The notes beneath the pieces are model-generated. The model was given only the letters and a program-made list of their open reading frames with translations, was not told the DNA's origin and did not search any database. Source: Rhabdophis nuchalis (taxonomy: Eukaryota > Chordata > Lepidosauria > Squamata > Natricidae). From it: a DNA stretch of 64,000 bases. Shown piece by piece: positions 1 to 9,290 of the stretch (its first letter is position 1; every line of letters starts with the position of its first letter). The stretch spans positions 24,231,019-24,295,018 of the forward strand of contig CM077651.1 in the NCBI GenBank assembly GCA_039707465.1, written 5' to 3'. The position numbers were made by a program, and so were the translations under genes.

Positions 1-151
1 ACAAACTATTTTACATTTTTGTTTATATAGATGATAAATAATATATATAAAATGCTCTAGGCTATGCTTATTATGTCAGCAATATTATTCCATTCATGTC
101 TTTGCTTCTCTGTCTTTGCTTCCCTGTGATAGATCTTCTCTATTTTTACAG
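1..151 (+). other. FGF14: 3' end of the FGF14 intron before exon 3
   Basis: This is AT-rich intron sequence ending in a pyrimidine-rich tract (many ct and tt runs from about 90 on) and the acceptor AG at 150-151. No repeat is recognised in it. Confidence 0.8.
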
Positions 152-255
152 CATTGTTCAACCTCATACCAGTGGGACTTCGAGTTGTTGCTATCCAGGG
201 TGTAAAAACAGGCTTGTATATAGCCCTAAATGGAGAAGGATTCCTTTATACATCA
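152..255 (+). CDS. FGF14: FGF14 (FHF subfamily) internal exon 3, 104 bp
   Basis: Seen: a 104-bp open segment, preceded by a pyrimidine-rich stretch ending ttttacag and followed by gtaagt. Two bases complete a split codon; then 34 codons read in phase from [16 protein letters not shown] through [18 protein letters not shown], ending on a codon boundary. Known: the intracellular FGF homologous factors (FGF11-14) have a 104-bp third exon with this reading phase, encoding beta strands of the trefoil core. These proteins lack a signal peptide and bind the C-terminal tail of voltage-gated sodium channels at the axon initial segment. The KTGLYIA stretch fits FGF14; FGF12 (KASLYVA), FGF13 (QTKLYLA) and FGF11 fit less well. 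Odd: compared with the usual vertebrate FGF14 pattern (IAMNGEGYLYPS) there are Leu, Phe and Thr replacements. It is a partial gene: neither flanking exon is in the window. Family assignment is near certain; the FGF14 paralogue is very likely. Confidence 0.93.
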
Positions 256-261
256 GTAAGT

Positions 262-2412
262 AGTGAATCATAGTTGTTATTTATAAAGTAGATCCAATTC
301 AATCATAGAAAATTGTCTTGGGATTCTTACAGGAAAGACAACATAAATTCAAATAGTGCATTTTTTATTTTAAAAGTTTGATATTTTATTATTCTGCTTT
401 ATTATTTTAATCAGACAAAAATGGAAGGTCACGACTAGGATAAGAAAATCTGTTTATATACACAGGAGGCAAATTAAGGCAAACTAAATTATATTGGAAT
501 AACATGGTTTTCAGTGGAAGAGATACAGTATATTCACATGATTATTTATTCTACTGAAATCAATAAGATTCTAATCTATCTCAGTACATAGGATAATTTC
601 AATATTTTCAGCAGAATAAATGATTAATAATTGCATAGTTTTCAGTTTGGAAATATGGTGAAAGGGTAATTTATAAATGCAAAACACGCTGACTATTTAA
701 TGTGATTTATTACGTTGGTATGCCTATTAGGTGTATATTGTATGCTATACCTTTTCCTCTTGGAAACAGAATATGATGTTTTATTTATTTTATTGACTAG
801 TAAATGTACACCACCTTTCTGTTTATATAAACATTCGAGACTACCTACAATAATTTCAAAAGAAGTCTATGATTAGTAGAATTGAGATCATTCAAATCAG
901 TATCATTAAAATCAATTAACAGTTTGAAGTTGATAGGCCAGAAATATATATATTTTAATCCTGGGAGGGGGAGAAATGACTTCCACAACTAAGAAGCAAT
1001 AGTAGAGAGGGTTTTCTTCCGTATATTATTAGATAGAGAAGAATGGGGCCATTTTGTTCTGAGGTCATCATTGAAGTACAAGACTTGTATTCTTTTAAAA
1101 GTCAACATCAGCACCTTAAATTAAACAGCAAATAACTGGTGAATCAGATCTTTCATTGTACTGTATTCTCTGTTTCTCACATCATTTAGCAGCTTGACCA
1201 TTGTACTTGCCATGTTAAAGCACTTTTAGGATAATCCTGAAATCAAGATGTTATAATCAAGGTGTGGATAATTATCACTAAGTCTGATTGGCTCAGGAAA
1301 GGTCACAGTTGGCACATTAGCCATACATATGCAAATACACTCATCATTACTAGCAAATCTGATAACAGCTGAAGATCAAGGGACACTCCTAAACTGCAAA
1401 TCTGCTCTTTCCAGGGATGTGCAGGCCCATGCCAGATATATTTCACCTCAACCTCCAAGTCTAGTTTTCTCTTACCTCTTCTTACTGACATTTAATTTCA
1501 GCTTATTTTCATCCAGTCCCATTATCAAAATTAATCAGCATGCAGAAGTACTAATTGCTGCTTTGGGGGTCTGATGACAGAGAAGAGTAGCGCTAATCTC
1601 ATCAGTCTGCTATTTGTAACCTACTCTAAAGTTCTTAGCAGTGTCATGTAGCAGTTGACAGGGCAAGACATATTTCTGAAGAATATTATAGATCAACAAT
1701 CAAGTTATTAAATAGTGTTCCTCCAGCACACCTTCTGGGTATGCCTTGACAAAAATGATCAGAACCATTGCAAAGCAATGCCTCCCAGACACAAAATTCA
1801 CAGAGAGGTTTAGGAAAAACTAGTAGGGTTGCACCTTCAGACCCAATTTCCTATCTAGATCATATTGAGATGACCAAAGCAGGCTTAATATTACAAATAT
1901 TTAACTTGATATCTGTGGTACTCAACTGCTTTGAAACTCATCAAATTTGGTACTCGACTCATTTTGATGTGAAAATGTTGTCATTTCTTTGATACAAGCT
2001 ACAACTTGTTAATGTCAGCTGTCTCATGACTTTCCAGCCAAAATAAAGGCTCATGCATTACTCAGTTGATTTGTTTGGTACCCGTTTTTAATACTTGTTG
2101 TGTCTCCCGGAACCAATTAACGATGAATACTGAGGTACAAGTGTATCTACATCTCTACCAGTGAACTATAGCTGTTTAATTTTGAGATGAGGTTGCCTGT
2201 GGCCAATTATGAACATGGCAACATATAATTGTTAATCTAATTAAAGTTGTATGCCCATGGGACTTTTCTGTTTAATGGGTTCCTATACACAGTGCACACT
2301 GTAGATGCTTGTATATGATATGCGATATATGCTTATATCTCCTCTGTTTAATGATATAGACACAAACGGCAGTTTTCAGTACTCTCTGCCATTTCCTAGC
2401 ACATAATATATA
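262..2412. other. Intron stretch without recognised repeats
   Basis: AT-rich unique-looking sequence. Short open frames (for example around 1303-1574 and 1768-1992) lack recognisable domains, codon bias or splice context, and I treat them as chance. No mobile element was recognised. Confidence 0.5.
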
Positions 2413-2420
2413 CTTTAAAG

Positions 2421-2565
2421 CAGGGGTCCCCAACCTTTGCAACTTTAAGTCCGAAGGACTTCAGCTCCCAGAATTCTCCAGCCAGCAAAGCTCCCAGAAT
2501 TCTCCAGCCAGCAAAGCAGAGCTGAAGTCCTTCGGACTTAAGGTTGCAAAGGTTGGGGACCCCTG
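2421..2565. mobile_element. Fold-back hAT MITE, family A
   Basis: 145-bp near-perfect palindrome. It opens caggggtccccaaccttt and closes with the reverse complement; the arms carry a 'gaagtcc..cagaattctccagccagc' core. It is flanked by a perfect 8-bp target duplication, ctttaaag (2413-2420 and 2566-2573). The central part has a short tandem repeat of the 'ctcccagaattctccagccagcaaagc' unit. Six related copies occur in the window. Confidence 0.88.
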
Positions 2566-2573
2566 CTTTAAAG

Positions 2574-3030
2574 AATATAAGCTATTGGAAGAGATATTTG
2601 ATAGTTCCTTATGCTTTCTACATGTCCTGCTTAAAAATATACGATGAGTTGCTACTGTAATGATTTATTTTATTTAAAGGAATGTTAAAAATAGCATGAA
2701 GCTCCTGTTAGCCTTCATATTCATTTGTTTGGCATAGATGAGGATGTTCCCAAAGTTAATTAGAAGGAAATGTTCTAATCACTTAATTCTCATCAGGGCA
2801 AAAAATAATCAAGTACAGCATCTCTGTACTTATATACAGAAGCATGACATATGTAGCGTCTATATTTTTTGTGCAACACTATGTATGGCTCCTAAGGAAG
2901 TGAAACATAAAATACTGTATATATTATCTCAGTTGAAGGCATGAAATGTTAACTCACCATTGGCGTCTTTGTTTCTTTGAATAGTATTTGCATATCTACA
3001 TGTTGGTCAATATGCATGCATGTTTGTATT
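2574..3030. other. Intron stretch without recognised repeats
   Basis: AT-rich sequence; no repeat or gene recognised. Confidence 0.45.
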
Positions 3031-3032
3031 TA

Positions 3033-3722
3033 CAGTATTTTTTGGAGTATAAGGTGCAATCCCCCCCTAAAAGAGGGTGAAAATTTCGGTGTGTCTTATA
3101 CACCAAATGTAGCCACACCCATAACCACCAGAGGCCAAAAATGCAAGGCATGGAGGCAGTGACGGTCTGTGGCAATCCCTGCAGCCTGGAACAGCTGATT
3201 TGGGGGTATTCTGGCAGTCCACTCCACCCACCAATCAGCTGTGCTGAATCAGGCTGCAATAAGTGTTAACGCTGACCTAGCTGGTCAGAGTTTGCAGCAG
3301 CAATCACATTCAGAAAGCACACACTAGTAAGCAGGATTCAAAATAATAATAATATACAATACATTACCAAAAGCAGGTTTTCCAAGGTAGCAGTAAATAC
3401 AAGCAAAACACAAGCAGTTTCACTTTCAATTCTCAGCTAAGCCAGGCTCCTTCCTGTCTCCTTGTTGCTCACACAGCAAAACTGTTTCAGAGTCCAAATA
3501 ACCCTCATTAGGCTGACTTCGTTACTATGCCTATTTATTGGCTGACCTTGTTACCATGTGGTCCAAGTCATGAATTCTCTCACACACTGACAGGAAGCTA
3601 TCCAGCTGAATACCATGGATACTGATAGGCAGAGGCAGAATTTTTCTTCTTCTTATTTTTCACCCCAAAAACTAAGGTGCGTCTTATATTTCGGAAGGGA
3701 CTTATACTCTGAAAAATATGAT
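3033..3722. mobile_element. TIR DNA transposon with 'ggagtataaggtgc' ends
   Basis: The left end reads tattttttggagtataagg and the right end closes with the complementary cttatactctgaaaaata, with internal subterminal repeats (gtgtcttatacacc; gcgtcttatatttcgg). The superfamily was not determined. The middle appears to be occupied by an LTR (separate entry). Confidence 0.6.
3264..3592 (-). mobile_element. Probable solo LTR inside the DNA transposon
   Basis: Read on the minus strand, the block begins tgtcagtgtgtgagag and ends gcgttaaca, giving TG...CA ends. It contains an AATAAATA element and the look of a short LTR (329 bp). The flanking 5-mers (ataag and ggaag) agree at only three positions, so the insertion boundary is uncertain. 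No internal retroviral sequence is present. Confidence 0.42.
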
Positions 3723-3769
3723 ATATGTACTATTCTCATTTGGGCATACCAGGTGCTTTGACATAACAT

Positions 3770-3948
3770 TTACTTATTTCCTTGGCTCAGCTGATAAGGG
3801 AGGAGAGCTTGTGGCTTAGTGGCTAATACAACTGCCTAACATGTAAAAACAGCCCAGGTTCAAATCCCAGTAAGGGTATGGCTAGCTGATGAGAGCTAAA
3901 TAGCTTGAAACAGATCTATACTAGTCTCCCTTTATTTATTTATCAGCA
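3770..3948 (+). mobile_element. tRNA-like SINE, unnamed family, copy 1
   Basis: A box-like (tggcttagtggc) and B box-like (ggttcaaatccc) motifs at tRNA spacing are followed by a non-tRNA body (gctagctgatgagagctaaa) and an AT-rich end (tttatttatttatcagcac). The same unit recurs at about 55229-55405 with roughly 90% identity, which defines it as an interspersed repeat. It differs from the Sauria-type SINE. Confidence 0.65.
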
Positions 3949-3965
3949 CAAATGCTGATTCTCAT

Positions 3966-4072
3966 TATTTATTTTATTTTATTTTATTTTATTTTATTTT
4001 ATTTTATTTATTTTATTTTATTTTATTTTATTTTATTTTATTATTTTATTTTATTTTATTTTATTTTATTTA
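3966..4072. repeat. (TTTTA)n microsatellite
   Basis: About 105 bp of ATTTT pentamers with a few 4-mer slips. It adjoins a family H repeat end, so it is probably the expanded tail of that element. Confidence 0.95.
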
Positions 4073-4190
4073 TAGACTGCCCCCTCTCCCCAAAGGGACT
4101 CAGGGCGGTGCACAGGACTTTAAAAAACATATCTATAAATACAACAATACAATATTTAAAATCGAATTAAATAATTTACCCTGCGCTAAA
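4073..4190 (-). mobile_element. Family H retroelement 3' end ('CCGCCCTGAGTCCC')
   Basis: Diagnostic block gggactcagggcggtgcaca followed by an A-rich stretch and cctgcgctaaaatt. The AT-repeat tail on its left makes the element minus-strand. The same unit occurs at 7150, 34500, 35600 (opposite orientation), 47615 and 63920. It looks like a non-LTR element 3' end; the parent family was not identified. Confidence 0.6.
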
Positions 4191-4750
4191 ATTTTATTGT
4201 ATATACTCATAAATTCATTGTATATACTCTTGGGCATCTTTAAGATGGTTATCAATCTGACCTGCATTTCTTAAAAAGAATGGCTCAAACATAGTATTTC
4301 AGTAAGGTAAAGCCACTAAATAAATGCTAAGAAGGTTCTTGCTTTCAAGAATCACACTGTAAATATAAAAATGTGTTATGGCAAGACCAGTCAGGTAAAA
4401 CCTGTCAAAACAGAGTTAAACATTGAATTGAAAGATTGAATACATGTTATAAACTCAGATTTGTTTCGCTATCAATTGGTGCCATTGTGGTTTCAAATTG
4501 TATTGTTCTAATGTTTTGGATGTCACGTTTGCTATTCAGAATCGAGTATGAAAGCATAGGTAGAATATCTATGCATTAGCAGCTGCTATGTATTTTTTGA
4601 TGGTGATGAACTAAAGCAGTAGCATAGAATGTCATTTGTCAGGTCTGAAGGTCATCTGGAGTGATGTTCCATCAATAATAAATATTTTTAAATGCTTTAA
4701 ATAATAATGCACTTTTCAAGAGACTGCCTTCAAAGACTACCTGAAACTGG
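4191..4750. other. Intron stretch without recognised repeats
   Basis: AT-rich; nothing recognised. Confidence 0.45.
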
Positions 4751-4862
4751 ACAATACAATACAATACAATAGCAGAGTTGGAAGGGACCTTGGAGGTCAT
4801 CTAGTCCAACCCCCTGCCAGGGCAGGAAGCCCTATACATTCTGACAAATTCAGAATGCATCT
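4751..4862 (-). mobile_element. CR1 LINE 3' tail
   Basis: (ACAAT)n then agcagagttggaagggacc and the 'catctagtccaaccccctgc' block. This is the reverse complement of the reptile CR1 3' end (ggttggactagatgacctcc...). The ATTGT pentamer tail is at the left, so the element runs on the minus strand. Confidence 0.88.
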
Positions 4863-5194
4863 ACCTGACTGTTGAACAGATAGTCCTAATTCAGCCTTAT
4901 CATATCCATCTTGTGGGGGTTGTTTTGGCTATTGGAGGATTTTCAGGGAGGCCTCAAATTGTATGACAGCCTATCTGGCTCAGGTGCTTTACTCTTATGG
5001 ATCTGCCTCCTCAAAGTAGATTCTCCATTCTTCTGCATCCCACAGGAAACACTCTTGGTAAATTCCCTCCCCCCAGCAACATAGAATCAGCAATATGGAG
5101 AAGACCTTTTTCTATATGCCAATGGAGGTGCTAAGCCTATGAAGTTGTCTACTCCATAGTGAAAATTGTGCTCTCTATAATAGCATTCTTAAAG

Positions 5195-5427
5195 CAATAC
5201 AATACAATACAATAGCAGAGTTGGAAGGGACCTTGGAGGTCATCTAGTCCAACTCTCTGCCCAGGCAGGAAGCCCTATACCATTTCAGACAAATGGCTAT
5301 CCAACATCTTCTTGAAGACTTCCAGTGTTGGGGCATTCACAACTTCTGGAGGCAAGCTATTCCACTGATTAATTGTTCTAACTGTCAGGAAATTTCTCCT
5401 CAGTTCTCTCCTTGATTAGTTTCTACC
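5195..5427 (-). mobile_element. CR1 LINE 3' end
   Basis: Starts with the (ATACA)n tail and 'agcagagttggaagggacc'. It continues into the last ORF2 codons: the reverse strand encodes the LNGWLSEMV-type end and the 'NSGNALPPEVVNAPTLEVF' region. It is cut off by the (TCC)n tract, which replaces or interrupts the ORF. Confidence 0.85.
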
Positions 5428-5552
5428 CTCTCCTCCTCCTCCTCCTCCTCCTCCTCCTCCTCCTCCTCCTCCTCCTCCTCCTCCTCCTCCTCCTCCTCCT
5501 CCTCCTCCTCCTCCTCCTCTTCTTCTTCTTCTTCTTCTTCTTCTTCTTCTTG
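5428..5552. repeat. (TCC)n-(TTC)n polypyrimidine microsatellite
   Basis: About 90 bp of pure TCC followed by about 30 bp of TTC on the transcribed-sense strand. Homopyrimidine-homopurine mirror repeats of this kind can form triplex (H-)DNA. It lies inside a CR1 remnant. Confidence 0.96.
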
Positions 5553-5941
5553 CCTCTGGACAATAGGCTAAAAGAACAGTGATCACTATTTTTCTTGGGC
5601 ATTCAAAGCTATATTTTTAATAATTAAGGTTATCCTTTCAAAGATATTTCCTTAACAGATTCCTGATGCTTTCAGCAATGACAGAACTTCTAATGTACTG
5701 CCTTCACTAGAAAAGTTGGGATACATTCAGAGAAGTATCTGCCTTGGAAATAGCTCATGCTGAACTGTACTGCCCAGTAAACACAGGAAATGGTTTATGA
5801 CATTATGTCATACATTGTGTTATTATAATCTCTATATCGTGAAGAGTTTTATAAAGTTTGTCAAATTTCAATTCCATGGGAGTCACATGGACTCATTCTA
5901 TAAGTTATGCCATCTGAGGTATCTTGGTTCAAACATTGTTG
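5553..5941. other. Intron stretch without recognised repeats
   Basis: Nothing recognised. Confidence 0.4.
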
Positions 5942-5949
5942 CTATATGA

Positions 5950-6046
5950 CGGGTCTGCCAAGTTGGCTCTTTTAAGACTGGCTGACTGGGGAATTCTGGG
6001 AGTTGAAGTCCACCAGTCTTAAAAAAGCCAACTTTGCAGACTCCTG
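5950..6046. mobile_element. Short fold-back hAT MITE related to family A
   Basis: Contains ggggaattctgggagttgaagt between imperfect inverted arms (gggtctgccaagttggct; agccaactttgcagactcc). Target duplications are ctatatga and ccatatga (7 of 8). At 97 bp it is shorter than the typical 135 bp. Confidence 0.7.
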
Positions 6047-6164
6047 CCATATGATACACCATTTCACCTAGTTAAAAGTTATGGGAACAGGAGTTTTGTA
6101 GTATAGGAGTGTCATTTTTGTGAGCTACCCAGAGTCTGATGAAATGGATAGAACACAATTAATG

Positions 6165-6266
6165 TAAAATAAATAGAATAGAATAGAATAGAATAGAATA
6201 GAATTCTTTATTGGCCAAGTGTGATTGGACACCCAAGGAATTTGTCTTTGGTGCATAAATAGCTTA
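6165..6266 (-). mobile_element. L2-like LINE 3' end with (AATAG)n tail
   Basis: (TAGAA)n followed by ttctttattggccaagtgtg, ttggac and gaatttgtctttggtgcat. It is the same terminus that ends the larger L2-like element at 28258. Only about 100 bp are retained. Confidence 0.8.
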
Positions 6267-6268
6267 CA

Positions 6269-6287
6269 TACACACACACACACACAT
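6269..6287. repeat. (CA)n microsatellite
   Basis: A short CA tract directly after the L2-like tail. Confidence 0.9.
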
Positions 6288-6929
6288 TCTGGATCTTCAG
6301 AAATTAAATACTTTGAGCCGTAATTCATAAAAAGAAGAGTAATGATTGAAATGTGCCATATATCTTCGTGGATCATATTACAGTCTTTTTGTATAATATC
6401 ATTACGATGCCTTTTACAAAATTTCCTCCATCATTTATTTTGCTACAGATAGATGTTTCTGTATAACCAAATGAAAATGAAAAAAGAAGAGCATCATATG
6501 AAAGTTCAAGGCATGAAAACATTTGTGATTATTGCTTAAGTCCTAAAAACAGTATTAGCGCAGAATCTTGATCTTCACATCAATGAGCACATTTGCTTTT
6601 TTAACCTGTGTACTGCTTGAAGGAAATATTCTGAAAGGGAACCGTCTTTTATTGTTCACACATGACTTCCCATTTACTCCTCAGGGGTGGATGATCATGA
6701 TTTGAAGGAACCTAATAGTGCTAGAAATGATGAAATAATGCTCTTTGAAAGAAAGGTCATTTTCATTTTAATAGATCAATTAATATGAGATAGAATCAAG
6801 TCAATAGAGTTCTTCTTTTAGCGGTTATTTAATATTTCTTTGCTTAAGCCTGGGTTTTAAAATACAGTTCCAATCACTTTTTTGAATTCAAGGCCAAGGT
6901 TCAGGGAAGTGAATTTCTATTATTGGATA
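6288..6929. other. Intron stretch without recognised repeats
   Basis: AT-rich; nothing recognised. Confidence 0.4.
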
Positions 6930-6937
6930 TGTTAACA

Positions 6938-7072
6938 CAGGGGTCCCCAACCTTTGCAACTTTAAGTCTGAAGGACTTCAGCTCCCAGAATTCTCCAGCC
7001 AGCTTTGCTGGCTGGAGAATTCTGGGAGCTGAAGTCTTTCAGACTTAAAGCTGCAAAGGTTGGGGACCTCTG
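6938..7072. mobile_element. Fold-back hAT MITE, family A
   Basis: 135-bp palindrome with caggggtccccaaccttt ends and a perfect 8-bp target duplication, tgttaaca (6930-6937 and 7073-7080). Confidence 0.9.
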
Positions 7073-7149
7073 TGTTAACAGGACAAGTTCAATTCATCTT
7101 TAGCTACATATGTGAACAAACCAGGATTTAATATGTATTTATTTTAAAA

Positions 7150-7312
7150 TTTTACTTTTTACTTTATTTCGATTTATATACCGCGCCTTCTCCATCAAAA
7201 TGGACCCAGGGCGGTGCACAGGAAATTAAAACCAACAATGATAAAAATACAATAAATAGATAAAAAGAATTAAATCGGAGCCTGTGCTAAAATTCCCCCT
7301 AAAAAAAAACCT
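7150..7312 (-). mobile_element. Family H retroelement 3' end
   Basis: atttatataccgcgccttct, then gacccagggcggtgcaca, an A-rich stretch and cctgtgctaaaattcccc. It is the same unit and orientation as the copy at 4073. Confidence 0.6.
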
Positions 7313-7898
7313 ATACAACAGACTTATATAAACACCCATCCTGTGTATCCTAACCCTGGGTGGCTGATAGAACAACAATAAAAACAAAAACTATAAGAAC
7401 CACAATAAAAATGCTTAATGCCCCAAAAGCAACACCTCCCCACAATCCATTTTCAACTGTCCTGGTCTCCAACCTCATTCTTTTATCAGTGCTTGTGGTA
7501 GGAACCAGCTCTTCAAGTTATTCTGGGGACCATCACTTTCCGGTGAATGAATAGCTGGTAGGACTTGGGTTTCTCTTGTTCATCACAGCTGACACACTAA
7601 CCCTTTTAGCTTTTAAAGTTGGCTTCGGTATTGCTTGTCAGAAAAAAGAGCCCTACCAGGTGTTTGGGCCATTAGCTCTCAAACTTTCACTGGCTCTGTT
7701 TTGTCTCACACAAGCACGTATTTCTTCCTCTGATTTCTATATAGCAACTCTGTTGTCTGGAGGTTCCAGCAGTATCCATCGGAGGAGATGTGGGAAGGGG
7801 TCAAAATCAGCAAGCTGGCTGAGAGAGCATCATTAATTCAAGCTCCACCCCTTTTGGATGAAAACTACTAAATATTCCTAATTTTCCTTGATTCTACA
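7313..7898. other. Unassigned stretch, possibly an upstream part of family H
   Basis: Two short open frames on the plus strand (7360-7554, 7576-7836) have no recognisable domain. Mixed composition; I could not assign it. Confidence 0.35.
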
Positions 7899-7906
7899 TA
7901 CTAGAT

Positions 7907-8041
7907 CAGGGGTTTCAAACTGGCAGCCTGCAAGCCAGATGCATCACGCATAGGCTATGGCCATTCCAGCTCCACAAAGGCAAAATAATGTCACAATACA
8001 TTACATGATGTCAGGTGATGTTATCAAGTTTGACATCAATG
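7907..8041. mobile_element. hAT MITE, family C (caggggtttcaaact ends)
   Basis: Left end caggggtttcaaactgg, right end caagtttgacatcaatg. The interior (gccattccagctccac) resembles the copies at 10621 and 24116. The left flank tactagat pairs with the right flank cgttagat (5 of 8 identical). A different hAT element starts immediately after the right flank. Confidence 0.65.
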
Positions 8042-8049
8042 CGTTAGAT

Positions 8050-8444
8050 CAGTGATGGCAAACCTTTTTGGCACCGAGTGCCGAAAAGGGAGTTTGCGTG
8101 TGCTTGTCGGGGATGCGCCCCAGAAGAGAAGCTGCCAAGTGGGCATGTGCGTGCCGGGAAATGAACTTCCGGTTTCTGGCATGCGCATGCACACCAGCCA
8201 GCTTGTCTTCTGGTTACTAGCGCATGCATGTATGACAATCAGCTGGTCAGTGCACATGTGCACAACGGAAACTGGAAGACCAGCTCTTCCATTTCCAGCA
8301 TTGCCACATGCACACAAAACAGCTGATTGTCATGTGCACATGCACGCCAGAAACCTAGAAGAGGAACGGATGACCCTGCATGTGCCAGCCAACATGGCTC
8401 TGTGTGCCACTTCAGGCACACGTGCCATAGGTTTGCCATCACGG
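8050..8444. mobile_element. hAT element, family B (cagtgatggc ends)
   Basis: Left cagtgatggcaaacctttt, right ggtttgccatcacgg. The interior is GC- and CA/TG-rich with many 'gcatgc/tgtgca' words. Target duplications are cgttagat and tgctagat (6 of 8, with TA in the centre). Open frames here on both strands are by-products of the internal symmetry. Confidence 0.8.
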
Positions 8445-8489
8445 TGCTAGATTATCTGCAACAAAATTTAATCTATCACACTTTCTTAA

Positions 8490-9290
8490 GAAACTACCAC
8501 CAGTTTATCAAGATTCGCAGTCATCCAGATTGTGGTTGTCTCAAAGGTGCTTTGTTCAAAGTTGCTCTTTGAATGTGGACACAGAGAACCACTGATTTGA
8601 AAGAGGGGTCAAAGAGGTCATCTACATTAAGATTAAACAGCCCTCTCTCAACAGAGGGGTAGGGATATGACACCACGTACTGTATCTCCTGTTTACAGCA
8701 CAGTTCTTTCAGCACAGAGTTGAAATGCTACTGGTTTACCCGAACCGGTAGTAAAAAAAAATGCTACTGGTTTGGGCAAACTGGTATTTCCAATGATCAG
8801 CTGTGATGTTGATCATTATATTAGCTAGAATCGTTGGATTTAGCTAATCTAAATCATGTGGCACAGCGGATTCCCCCTCGCTGTTCTACTTACCTTTGCA
8901 GGTGCGCTCGGTAACAGGCTCTTCCCACCCACCAGGACATCATCACATCCCATTTTTGATGCTTCATGCATACGCGGAAGGTCACGCACACTCACATTTG
9001 CGAAATGGTAGCGAAGGTAAATTGGTTTTAGCAGTTCCAAGAAGGTTCCCACCCATTTGTACTATTCAGGTGACCCCAAGGCCACAGATAAACTGCCAAG
9101 TGGCCTCAATGTTTCTCAGAAAAATGTGCTAACAAACAGATGGCTGAAAGGAATATAAATCCTTTCATTCTTCACCATCAGTCAGAACTGAAGAAGCTTC
9201 TTAGATGAGAAGCAAAACATCTTCAAGCAAAAAACCAAAGTCCAGTTGCCTTAAAAAGAGCATCTTTGGGATTCCCAATAGTCTGTTTCG
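8490..9290 (+). mobile_element. Penelope-like element fragment A, with a hAT insertion
   Basis: 8582-8650 encodes, with decay, the end of the Penelope GIY-YIG-region ORF (ERGVKEVIYIKIKQPSLNRG). The downstream terminal region matches fragment B at 52100-52370: a 'cagttccaagaaggttccca' block, then ggaatataaatcctttcat, then gaagcttcttagatgagaag, then ccagttgccttaaaaagagc. 8500-8575 carries the inverted terminal piece (gattgtggttgtctcaaagg). A hAT element (8715-9025) splits it. Confidence 0.72.
8715..9025. mobile_element. hAT element, family D, inserted in Penelope fragment A
   Basis: Starts cagagttgaaatgctactgg with an 'aaccggtagtaaaa' motif. The flanks are tttcagca and ttttagca (7 of 8). Across the insertion the host sequence 'cagca|gttccaagaagg' rejoins as in fragment B. 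The right end is atypical (ggtaaattgg), so that boundary is less certain. Confidence 0.6.

Noticed and set aside
2421..2565. microRNA precursor from the perfect hairpin
   Set aside because: It is one of six palindromic MITEs with target duplications; there is no sequence evidence for processing.
3785..3880. A functional tRNA gene from A and B box-like motifs
   Set aside because: No cloverleaf could be completed, and the unit recurs with a shared non-tRNA body, so it is a SINE head. The same applies to the heads at 14727, 17703, 21529 and 55229.
5519..5552. Equivalent of the human FGF14 disease-associated GAA repeat
   Set aside because: The human repeat lies in intron 1 in GAA sense. This tract is TTC on the sense strand, after exon 3, and sits in a CR1 remnant.
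4751..5570. Tandem direct repeats as a CRISPR array or satellite
   Set aside because: The repeated 'agcagagttggaagggacc' blocks are two independent CR1 3' ends. This is a vertebrate intron and there is no regular spacing.
8036..8450. Cysteine/histidine-rich frames on both strands as a possible small protein
   Set aside because: They lie fully inside a family B hAT element; CA/TG-rich sequence produces such frames on either strand.
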